The notes below the pieces were generated by a model that worked only from the letters and a program-made list of their open reading frames with translations, searched no databases and was not told the origin of the DNA. The position numbers were made by a program, and so were the translations under genes. A stretch of DNA of 64,000 nt from Streptomyces sp. WZ-12 (GTDB lineage: Bacteria > Actinomycetota > Actinomycetes > Streptomycetales > Streptomycetaceae), in the NCBI RefSeq assembly GCF_028898845.1, contig NZ_CP118574.1, forward strand, positions 5,305,001 to 5,369,000, in the 5' to 3' direction. Positions 31,028-38,471 of this stretch are shown one piece after another; the stretch's first letter is position 1; each line of letters begins with the position of its first letter.

Positions 31028-31971
31028 GCCGCGGTCTCCTTCTCGTCGGCGTCGTCCACGATCAGGGTGGGGGCGTCCGGGGCGCGCATGCAGGCCAGCA
31101 GGATCTCCTCCAGGCTCGGCGTCACGACGTCCCAGCCGGCGCCCCCGTTGGACGCCGGCGTGGTGGCGAGCGGGGCGGTCGGGCGGAGAAGCGCGCTGAA
31201 CTGCCGCCCGTTGACGCGGGCGTCGACGAGGGTGTGCCGGTCGGTCAGCTCCTTGGGCACCCGGCCGTCGGCGGCAAGCCCGGTCACCAGGGCGTGCGCG
31301 GGCACCAGTTGGTCGGTCGGGCCGGCCATCCGCAGTCGGCCGCCGGCCAGGACGAGGAGGTAGTCGCACATCTCCTCCACCTCGGACAGCAGGTGGGAGG
31401 ACATCAGGACGGTGGTGCCGTGCTCGGCGGCCTCGGCCATCAGCAGGCCGGACAGCTCGTCGCGGGCCAGCGGGTCCAGGTCGGACATCGGCTCGTCGAG
31501 CAGCAGCAGCGCGGGGCGCTTGCCGAAGGCGAGCGCGAAGGCGACGCGGGTGCGCTGGCCGCCGGAGAGCGCGCCGACCTTGGCGGTGAGCGGGATGTTC
31601 CCGGAGCGGACGATGCGCTCGGCGAGCGCCTGGTCCCAGGTCGGGTTGAGCTCGCGGCCGAGGCGGAGCGTGTCGGCGACCGTGAAGCGCGGGTAGAGCG
31701 GCTTGTCCTGGGCGAGGTAGGCGACGCGGGTCAGCACGTTCGGGTCGGTGACCGGGACGCCGCCGAGCCGCAGGGTGCCGGTGGTCGGCTGGAGCAGGCG
31801 GGCGGCGAGGCCGAGGAAAGTGCTCTTGCCGGCGCCGTTGGGGCCGACCATGGCGGCCACCCGCCCGGTCGGGAGCCGGAAGGAGCACTCCTGCAGTGCC
31901 CAGCGGCGGCGGTACTGCTTGCCCACGTTGTCGGCCTCGATCGCCCAGGGGCCCGGGCTCGGGTCGTGCAT
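31024..31971 (-). CDS. ABC transporter ATP-binding protein
   Basis: A 315-aa ATPase. Walker A is GPNGAGKST, the Q-loop AYLAQDK, the signature ALSGGQRTRVAFA, Walker B LLLLDEP, and the H-loop SSHLL. A C-terminal extension of about 100 residues follows the nucleotide-binding domain. It is the first gene of the operon with the permease and gntR. Confidence 0.93.
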   Translation of the reverse strand: MHDPSPGPWAIEADNVGKQYRRRWALQECSFRLPTGRVAAMVGPNGAGKSTFLGLAARLLQPTTGTLRLGGVPVTDPNVLTRVAYLAQDKPLYPRFTVADTLRLGRELNPTWDQALAERIVRSGNIPLTAKVGALSGGQRTRVAFALAFGKRPALLLLDEPMSDLDPLARDELSGLLMAEAAEHGTTVLMSSHLLSEVEEMCDYLLVLAGGRLRMAGPTDQLVPAHALVTGLAADGRVPKELTDRHTLVDARVNGRQFSALLRPTAPLATTPASNGGAGWDVVTPSLEEILLACMRAPDAPTLIVDDADEKETAA

Positions 31972-31988
31972 GCGAGATCCCCCCTTTA

Positions 31989-32002
31989 ACTAGTTCATTA
32001 GT
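31989..32002. promoter_or_regulatory. Candidate YtrA-type operator/promoter of the ABC operon
   Basis: ACTAGTTCATTAGT holds the dyad ACTA-N6-TAGT in an unusually AT-rich patch 18 bp upstream of the ATPase start. It is well placed for a GntR operator overlapping the promoter. The assignment is inference from position and symmetry. Confidence 0.4.
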
Positions 32003-32083
32003 GGAATGAGTATGGAGAGCGGTCAGGGGCCTGTCAAAGCGTGGGAGTCCCGCCGGGTCGGGAAAGGGCGGGCGGCCGGGCCG

Positions 32084-32566
32084 CTACTCGGCCGTGACCA
32101 GCGGTTTTGCCATGCAGCGGCTGGACTCGTAGGTCCGGTAGTAGCCGAACTTCTCGACCAGGGCGTAGCCGCTGGAGGCGTAGAGGGCGAGCGCCTCGGG
32201 CTGCTCGGTGCCGGTCTCCAGCACCATCCGGAGGCGGCCGGCGGCCCGGGCGTCGTCTTCGAGGGCGGCCAGGATGCGTCGGGCCAGCCCGCGGCCGCGG
32301 GCGCCCGGCACCACGAACATCCGCTTGATCTCGGCGTCGCCGGGGGCGTACCCCTCCGCGGTGTCCTCCTGGACCCGCCAGCCGCCGGTGGCCAGCGGCC
32401 GGTCGTCCTCGTAGGCGATCAGGTACAGGCCGAGCGGCGGCAGGAACATCTCCGGGGCCAGGTGCGTCAGGTCCCCGTCCCCGTAGCGCCGGGCGTACTC
32501 CTGCTGGACCTCCTCGTCGAGGCGGGTCGCGTCGGGGTGGTCGTAGCGGACGGCGCGTATCTCCAT
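32084..32566 (-). CDS. GNAT-family N-acetyltransferase
   Basis: A 160-aa single-domain GNAT. The acetyl-CoA motif A is visible as IKRMFVVPGARGRGLARRIL (R/Q-x-x-G-x-G/A). The terminal motif is EALALYASSGYALVEKFGYY. The length is normal. The substrate is unknown. It stands alone, divergent from xthA with 82 bp between starts. Confidence 0.88.
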   Translation of the reverse strand: MEIRAVRYDHPDATRLDEEVQQEYARRYGDGDLTHLAPEMFLPPLGLYLIAYEDDRPLATGGWRVQEDTAEGYAPGDAEIKRMFVVPGARGRGLARRILAALEDDARAAGRLRMVLETGTEQPEALALYASSGYALVEKFGYYRTYESSRCMAKPLVTAE

Positions 32567-32648
32567 TCCCGGAAGCGTACGGAAGCGGGCGGGCGGACCG
32601 GAAGGCGGCCGGGGCGGGGCCGGCGGGCCGGCGGGTTAGGGTGCCGGG

Positions 32649-33452
32649 ATGCTGACCGTGACCAGTGTGAACGTGAATGGGCTGCGGGCCGCGGCCAAGA
32701 AGGGCTTCCTGCCGTGGCTGGCCGGGACCGACGCCGATGTGCTGTGCCTTCAGGAGGTGCGCGCCGAGACCGCCCAGTTGCCGGCCGAGGTGCGGGAGCC
32801 GGAGGGCTGGCACGTGGTGCACGCCCCGGCGGCCGCCAAGGGCCGGGCCGGGGTCTCGCTCTACACCCGGCGGGAGCCGGAGCGGGTGCGGATCGGCTTC
32901 GGGTCGGCGGAGTTCGACGACAGCGGGCGGTACGTCGAGGTCGATCTGCCCGGGGTGACGGTGGCCAGCCTTTACCTGCCCTCCGGCGAGGTCGGCACCG
33001 AGCGGCAGGACGAGAAGGAACGCTTCATGGCGGAGTTCCTGCCCTATCTCGTCGGGCTGCGCGAGCGGGCGGCGGCGGACGGCCGCGAGGTGGTCGTCTG
33101 CGGCGACTGGAACATCGCGCACCAGGAGGCCGACCTGAAGAACTGGAAGGCCAACCAGAAGAAGTCCGGCTTCCTGCCGGAGGAGCGGGCCTGGCTGTCC
33201 ACCGTGCTGGCCGCGGCCGAGGGCGGCTATGTGGACGCCGTCCGGGCGCTGCACCCGGGGGTCGAGGGGCCGTACTCGTGGTGGTCCTACCGCGGGCGGG
33301 CGTTCGACAACGACGCGGGATGGCGCATCGACTACCACCTGTGCACGCCGGGGTTGGCCGCTCGTGCCGTCAAGGCGTACGTGGAGCGGGCGGAGAGCTA
33401 CGACCAGCGGTGGAGCGACCATGCGCCGGTGACGGTGGTGTACGGGGCGTAG
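32649..33452 (+). CDS. xthA: Exodeoxyribonuclease III
   Basis: A DNA-repair AP endonuclease/3'-5' exonuclease of the EEP fold, 267 aa. The opening SVNVNGLRAAAKKGFLPWLA has the catalytic Asn, LCLQEVRAE the metal Glu, VCGDWNIAH the Asp/Asn pair, and YDQRWSDHAPVTVVY the terminal SDHxP His. It is monocistronic and ends near a bidirectional hairpin at 33473-33504. Confidence 0.95.
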   Translation: MLTVTSVNVNGLRAAAKKGFLPWLAGTDADVLCLQEVRAETAQLPAEVREPEGWHVVHAPAAAKGRAGVSLYTRREPERVRIGFGSAEFDDSGRYVEVDLPGVTVASLYLPSGEVGTERQDEKERFMAEFLPYLVGLRERAAADGREVVVCGDWNIAHQEADLKNWKANQKKSGFLPEERAWLSTVLAAAEGGYVDAVRALHPGVEGPYSWWSYRGRAFDNDAGWRIDYHLCTPGLAARAVKAYVERAESYDQRWSDHAPVTVVYGA

Positions 33453-33472
33453 CGCGCCGGGTTTTCCGGGTA

Positions 33473-33504
33473 CCGCCCGGGCAGGGTCAACCCTGCCCGG
33501 GCGG
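33473..33504. terminator. Bidirectional terminator between xthA and the merR gene
   Basis: CCGCCCGGGCAGGGT and ACCCTGCCCGGGCGG form an exact 15-bp inverted repeat with 2 nt between the arms. It overlaps the last codons of the convergent merR gene, so the merR coding end is part of the hairpin. Confidence 0.75.
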
Positions 33505-34368
33505 TTGCCCGTTGTGGGGCGCGTCCCGTTGGGGCGGGTCCTCCTGGGCCGCGTCTCCCCGGGCGTCCACCGCCTTCGCGCCGCTCAGGAGGCTCTCCAG
33601 TTCCGCGCGGATGCGGCGGTCCATCGCCATGGAGACCTCGGCCTCGACGACGCCCTTGGCGAGCGGGCGGAGGCTCTCCACGGTCTCGGTGGCCCGTGGG
33701 AGGTCCTGCAGGGTGGTGACGACGTGGGCGCGGATCAGGGTGGTGAAGACGTCGGCGAGCGCGTCGGCGTGCGCGCGGACCTTGCGGCCGGCCTCCAGGA
33801 CGGCGCCGAGCGGGATGCCCTGGGCGACGAGGTCGGTGGAGGCGTCCAGCAGGCGGCGGCTGATGTGCACGAACTCGTCGCCGTCCACGGCCAGATAGCC
33901 GATCGCCAGTGAGGCGGTGAGGTTCTCCGCGGTGACCTCGCCGCTGAAGTGGTCGGCCAGTTCCTCCGGCGCGAGGCGGACCGGGGTCTCCTCGGACCAG
34001 GGGGTCAGCAACGGGCTGGGCAGGCCCAGGAGTTCGCCGACGTCGCGGCCGGTCTCGAAGGCGGTGAACAGCTCGGCGATCCCGCCCAGGGTGTGGCCGC
34101 GCTCCAAGAGGGCGGTGATGGTGCGCAGTCGGGCCAGGTGGTGCTCGCTGTACCAGGCGATCCGGCCCTCCCGGCGGGGCGGCGGCAGCAGCTTGCGCTC
34201 GCGGTAGAAGCGCAGCGTGCGGACGGTGATGCCGGCCTCCCTGGCCAGGTCGGCCATGCGGAACTCGCGCACCTTCGGGGCTGTTTGAGGCTCCCCGGGG
34301 GGTATGTCGTCCTTATGGGCGCGGGGGTGCGCGTGCTCGGGGGGAGGTGCTGCCGCCTGGTCTGCCAC
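33487..34368 (-). CDS. MerR-family transcriptional regulator
   Basis: A 293-aa protein. A hydrophilic 35-residue N-terminal extension precedes the MerR domain (FRMADLAREAGITVRTLRFY then RERKLLPPPRREGRIAWYSE). A long helical C-terminal part follows, with no Cys cluster, so metal sensing is unlikely. The GTG start is weakly supported, and a start nearer the HTH is possible. It is divergent from the monooxygenase operon (178 bp between starts) and probably controls it. Confidence 0.85.
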   Translation of the reverse strand: MADQAAAPPPEHAHPRAHKDDIPPGEPQTAPKVREFRMADLAREAGITVRTLRFYRERKLLPPPRREGRIAWYSEHHLARLRTITALLERGHTLGGIAELFTAFETGRDVGELLGLPSPLLTPWSEETPVRLAPEELADHFSGEVTAENLTASLAIGYLAVDGDEFVHISRRLLDASTDLVAQGIPLGAVLEAGRKVRAHADALADVFTTLIRAHVVTTLQDLPRATETVESLRPLAKGVVEAEVSMAMDRRIRAELESLLSGAKAVDARGDAAQEDPPQRDAPHNGQPPGQG

Positions 34369-34545
34369 GGGCCCAGCCTAAGCGGGCCGGCGCCGCCGGG
34401 GGCCGGGGGTGACCGGAGGTAACTTCCTGCCGCCTGCCCCCTACCGCTCGGTACGGGACTGCCTTACGCTCCAACCGTGCCAATCGCGCCAGTGATTGCT
34501 GGCGCGATTGGGGGACGGTGGAGCGTCGACACGGGAGGTGGCGGC

Positions 34546-36096
34546 ATGGCCGACGACGGGCGGCGGCATGTGCGGGTGGCGGTGATCGGATCGGGATTCG
34601 GCGGCCTGGGGGCCGCGGTGCGGCTGCGGCGCGCGGGGATCACCGACTTCGTGGTCCTGGAGCGGGCGGACTCGGTGGGCGGTACCTGGCGCGACAACAG
34701 CTATCCGGGGTGCGCCTGCGACGTGCCCTCGCACCTGTACTCGTTCTCGTTCGCGCCCAATCCGCAGTGGCCGCGCAACTTCAGCGGACAGCCGCACATC
34801 CGCGCCTACTTGGAGCGGGTGACGGACACCTTCGGGCTGCGTCCGCACCTCCGCTTCAACGCCGAGGTGCGACAACTGCGCTGGAACGGCACGGAGTTGT
34901 GGTGGGAGATCGACACCGCCCAGGGGGCGTACACCGCCGATGTGGTGGTGTCGGCCACCGGGCCGCTCTCCGACCCGCAGATCCCCGACATCCCGGGGCT
35001 GGCGGACTTCCCCGGCAAGGTCTTCCACTCCGCGCGCTGGGACCACGACTACGACCTGCGGGGCAAGCGGGTCGCGATGGTCGGCACCGGCGCCTCCGCC
35101 ATCCAGATCGTGCCGGCGATCCAGCCGCGGGTCGGGCGGCTGACGGTGTTCCAGCGCACCCCGCCGTGGGTGATGCCGCGCGCCGACCGGCCGATCAGCG
35201 GGGTGGAACGGTGGCTGCACACCAGGGTGCCCGCCACCCGTCAGCTCCGCCGCCAACTCCTCTGGAGCATCCGGGAGTTGCAGGTCAGCGCGTTCACCAA
35301 GCGGCCCGGCGAGCTGGGGCTGGTCGAGCGGCTGGCGAAGTCCCATATGCACAAGGCGATCAAGGACCCGGCGCTGCGGGCCCGGCTGACGCCCGACTAC
35401 CGCATCGGCTGCAAGCGGATCCTGCTGTCCAACACCTGGTACCCGGCGCTGGTCGAGCCCAACGTCGACGTGGTCACCTCCGGGCTGCGCGAGATCCGCG
35501 GCAACGTCCTGGTCGCGTCGGACGGCAGCGAGGCCGAGGCGGACGCGATCGTCTTCGGGACCGGCTTCCACGTCACCGACCTGCCGATCGCCGAGCGGGT
35601 CATCGGGGCCCGCGGCACCAGCCTCGCCGAGGAGTGGAAGGACGGCATGGAGGCGCTGCGCGGCAGCAGCGCGGCCGGCTTCCCCAACTTCCTCACCATC
35701 ATCGGGCCCAACACCGGCCTCGGGAACAGCTCGATGATCCTGATGATCGAGTCGCAGTTGAACTACCTCGTCGACTACCTGCGCCAACTCGACGTCCTCG
35801 GCGACCGGATCGCCCTGGACGCCCGGCAGTCCGCCGTCGACGCGTGGACCCGCACCGTCCAGCGGCGGATGGCGCGCACGGTGTGGAACACCGGCGGCTG
35901 CGACAGCTGGTACCTGGACGCCAACGGGCGGAACACCACCGCCTGGCCGGGCACCACCGCCGAGTTCCGGCGGGAGACCCGGCAGGTGGACCTCGCCGAG
36001 TACGAGGTGATCCGGCCCCCGCGCAGCGCACCGGACGGCGCACCGGCCCCGGCCGCCGCCCGCACCACCGCGCAGACCGAGGAGGTGGCGGCATGA
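34546..36096 (+). CDS. Flavin-containing Baeyer-Villiger-type monooxygenase
   Basis: A 516-aa FAD/NADPH enzyme. The FAD motif is VIGSGFGGLGAAVRLRRAGI and the second Rossmann motif VAMVGTGASAIQIVPAI. The Baeyer-Villiger fingerprint FxGxxxHxxxW appears as FPGKVFHSARW. ATG 34546 follows GGGAGG. It would insert oxygen next to a carbonyl to give an ester or lactone. The next two genes, a hydrolase and an SDR, overlap by 4 bp each and could open the ester and oxidise the alcohol, a classic catabolic trio. Confidence 0.9.
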   Translation: MADDGRRHVRVAVIGSGFGGLGAAVRLRRAGITDFVVLERADSVGGTWRDNSYPGCACDVPSHLYSFSFAPNPQWPRNFSGQPHIRAYLERVTDTFGLRPHLRFNAEVRQLRWNGTELWWEIDTAQGAYTADVVVSATGPLSDPQIPDIPGLADFPGKVFHSARWDHDYDLRGKRVAMVGTGASAIQIVPAIQPRVGRLTVFQRTPPWVMPRADRPISGVERWLHTRVPATRQLRRQLLWSIRELQVSAFTKRPGELGLVERLAKSHMHKAIKDPALRARLTPDYRIGCKRILLSNTWYPALVEPNVDVVTSGLREIRGNVLVASDGSEAEADAIVFGTGFHVTDLPIAERVIGARGTSLAEEWKDGMEALRGSSAAGFPNFLTIIGPNTGLGNSSMILMIESQLNYLVDYLRQLDVLGDRIALDARQSAVDAWTRTVQRRMARTVWNTGGCDSWYLDANGRNTTAWPGTTAEFRRETRQVDLAEYEVIRPPRSAPDGAPAPAAARTTAQTEEVAA

Positions 36097-37079
36097 CCCG
36101 CCCGGCACACGCCACCCGCGGCCGCTACGCCCCGCCCGCCCCCCGCCGGACCCTGGAGGTCACCTCCGCCGACGGCTCCCGGCTCCACGCCGAGGTGCAC
36201 GGCCCACAGGGCGCCCCGGCGGTGGTCCTGGCGCACGGCTGGACCTGCTCGACCGCCTTCTGGGCCCCGGTCGTCCGGGAACTGTCCGACACCCACAAGG
36301 TGGTGCTCTACGACCAGCGAGGCCACGGCCGCAGCCCGGCCGTCCCGCCCGCCGGCTACGGCACCCGCCAACTCGCCGACGACCTGGTCGCCGTCCTGGA
36401 ACAGGCCCTGGAGCCCGGCGAACGGGCCGTCGTCGGCGGGCACTCCATGGGCGGGATGACGATCATGGCCGCCGCCGAGCGGCCGGAGCTGCGCGCACGG
36501 GCCGCGGCCGCCCTGCTGTGCAGCACCGGCTGCGCCGATCTGCCCGCGGAGTGCCGGGTGTTCCCGCTGCCCACCCCCGGCGGCCGGCGCCTGGCGCACC
36601 GGCTGCTGTTGGGCTCCGGCGCCCCGCTCGGCCCGATCACCCCGGTCGCCAGGGCGGCGCTGCGGTACGTCACGCTGGGCCCCAAGGCGAGCGCTGAGCA
36701 GATCGAGGCGTGCGCCCGGATGGTGCACGCCTGCCCGTCGCGGGTCCGCGCCCGCTGGGGGCACGTGCTCTACGGGCTCCAACTCACCCGCGGCGTCTCC
36801 AGGTTGGCGCTGCCGACCGCGGTCCTGGCGGGCACCGCGGACCGGCTCACCCCGTTCGTGCACGCCCGGCGGCTGGCCTCGGTCCTCCCGCAGTGCGCGG
36901 GGCTCACCGCGCTGCCCGGGCTCGGCCACATGACCCCCGTCGAGGACCCGGACGCGGTCGCCGGCCGGCTGCGGGAGCTGGCCCGCGACCATCTGGCCAC
37001 GGCCCCCGCCCCCGAGGAGCAACGACCCACCCCGCAGCGGCAGAAGAGCAGGAACACGAAGAAGGAGGAGGCGGCGTGA
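36093..37079 (+). CDS. Alpha/beta-fold hydrolase
   Basis: A 328-aa hydrolase. The oxyanion region is VLAHGWTCSTAFW, the nucleophile elbow GGHSMGGMT, the acid AGTADRLTP and the His GLGHMTPVEDP. It starts with an ATGA overlap on the monooxygenase stop. It may hydrolyse the ester made by that enzyme. The charged C-terminal tail (EEQRPTPQRQKSRNTKKEE) is not part of the fold. Confidence 0.88.
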   Translation: MTRPAHATRGRYAPPAPRRTLEVTSADGSRLHAEVHGPQGAPAVVLAHGWTCSTAFWAPVVRELSDTHKVVLYDQRGHGRSPAVPPAGYGTRQLADDLVAVLEQALEPGERAVVGGHSMGGMTIMAAAERPELRARAAAALLCSTGCADLPAECRVFPLPTPGGRRLAHRLLLGSGAPLGPITPVARAALRYVTLGPKASAEQIEACARMVHACPSRVRARWGHVLYGLQLTRGVSRLALPTAVLAGTADRLTPFVHARRLASVLPQCAGLTALPGLGHMTPVEDPDAVAGRLRELARDHLATAPAPEEQRPTPQRQKSRNTKKEEAA

Positions 37080-37954
37080 ACGGGAGCAAGCTGGACGGGC
37101 AGGTCGTGGTCGTCACCGGCGCGGCGCGCGGGGTCGGGGCGCTGCTGGCGCGGAAGCTGTCGGCGCGCGGGGCGACCCTGGCGCTGGTCGGCCTGGAGCC
37201 CGACGAACTGCGCGAGGTCGCCGCCTCGTTGCACGGCCCGGCGCACCACTGGTACGCCGACGTCACCGACCACGAGGCGCTGTCCCGGATCGCCGCGGAG
37301 GTCAAGCTCCGCTTCGGGAAGGTCGACGCGGTGGTCGCCAACGCCGGGGTGGCGACCGGCGGTCCGTTCGGGGACTCCGACCCGGTGGCCTGGCGGCGGG
37401 TCATCGAGGTCAACCTGATCGGCAGCGCGGTCACCGCGCGGGCGTTCCTGCCGGTACTGAGGGAGTCCCGCGGCTACTTCCTCCAGATCGCCTCGCTCGC
37501 CGCGCTCACGCCGGCGCCGATGATGAGCGCGTACTGCGCCTCCAAGTCGGGCGTGGAGGCGTTCGCGCACAGCCTGCGCGCCGAGGTCGGACACCTAGGG
37601 GTCCGGGTCGGCGTCGGCTATCTGAGCTGGACCGACACCGACATGGTGCGCGGCGCCGACCAGGAGGACATCATGCGGGAGTTGCGCGCCCGACTGCCCT
37701 GGCCGTCCAACAAGACCTATCCGCTGGGCCCGGCCGTGGACCGGATAGCCGACGGCGTCGAGCGCCGCTCCGCGCACGTCTACGGGCAGTGGTGGCTGCG
37801 CGGGATGCAGGCGGTGCGCGGCCATCTCCCCTCGCTCATCGGGACGGTGGGGCAGCGCGAGATGCGGCGGTTCGGGGACCGGCTCGACGGGTTCCGCCCC
37901 GGGTTGGTCGGCGCGGGCGGCGAGGCGGACGAGAAGGCCCGGCTGAGCGGGTAA
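37076..37954 (+). CDS. Short-chain dehydrogenase/reductase (SDR)
   Basis: A 292-aa classical SDR. The cofactor motif is VVVTGAARGVGALLARKL, then VVANAGVA. The catalytic Ser is in LQIASLAALT and Tyr/Lys in YCASKSG. The GTG start overlaps the hydrolase stop (GTGA). The length exceeds the SDR core by about 40 residues at the C-terminus. It is the third gene of the monooxygenase operon. Confidence 0.9.
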   Translation: MNGSKLDGQVVVVTGAARGVGALLARKLSARGATLALVGLEPDELREVAASLHGPAHHWYADVTDHEALSRIAAEVKLRFGKVDAVVANAGVATGGPFGDSDPVAWRRVIEVNLIGSAVTARAFLPVLRESRGYFLQIASLAALTPAPMMSAYCASKSGVEAFAHSLRAEVGHLGVRVGVGYLSWTDTDMVRGADQEDIMRELRARLPWPSNKTYPLGPAVDRIADGVERRSAHVYGQWWLRGMQAVRGHLPSLIGTVGQREMRRFGDRLDGFRPGLVGAGGEADEKARLSG

Positions 37955-38100
37955 CGCGCCGCGGGTGCGGGCCCGGTGGCCGCCCGCGCGGGCCCGGGCC
38001 GCTCACGGATAGTGCCCGATTGTGATCGAAATGCGACCAATGTCGGTTCATGTCACGCTGGTCGAGCCCGATCCCCGACACCCCCACAGGAGTGAACAGC

Positions 38101-38304
38101 ATGGGCATCGAAGACCAGTTCAAGGACAAGGCGCAGCAGCTCAAGGACGAGGCCAAGCGGCGTGCCCAGCAAGGTCAGCAGGGCGCCGAGCGCGGCCGGC
38201 AGCAGGGCCAGGAGCGTGGCCGGCAGGCGCAGGAGCGCGGCCAGCAGTCCCGCGAGCGCGGCCAGCAGGGCGTGGACGACGCCGAGGACCGCTTCGAGAG
38301 CTGA
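38101..38304 (+). CDS. Small low-complexity Gln/Arg/Glu repeat protein
   Basis: A 67-aa hydrophilic protein. After MGIEDQFKDKAQQLKDEAKR it is made of six- to seven-residue repeats such as GQERGRQ, AQERGQQ and SRERGQQ, and ends in an acidic VDDAEDRFES. ATG 38101 has AGGAG at a good distance. The repeats predict one amphipathic or charged helix or a disordered chain, as in small stress proteins of the CsbD type. Function unknown. Confidence 0.7.
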   Translation: MGIEDQFKDKAQQLKDEAKRRAQQGQQGAERGRQQGQERGRQAQERGQQSRERGQQGVDDAEDRFES

Positions 38305-38368
38305 CGCGCCAACGCCCGCCGCACTGACGGGCGTTTGACGTCCTTCAACGAGGGTCGTTCGCCGTCAA

Positions 38369-38404
38369 GAAGGGGCGCACCCGGAGCACCGGGTGCGCCC
38401 CTTC
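38369..38404. terminator. Strong bidirectional terminator
   Basis: GAAGGGGCGCACCCGG and its exact complement form a 16-bp stem with a 4-nt loop (AGCA). It lies between the small repeat gene and the convergent Tricorn-like gene. Confidence 0.85.
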
Positions 38405-38471
38405 GACGTGTTCGGTATACCGAATGCCCTCAACTGGCGGGCGGGGAACTTTCGTTGGGACGCTTGGGGCG

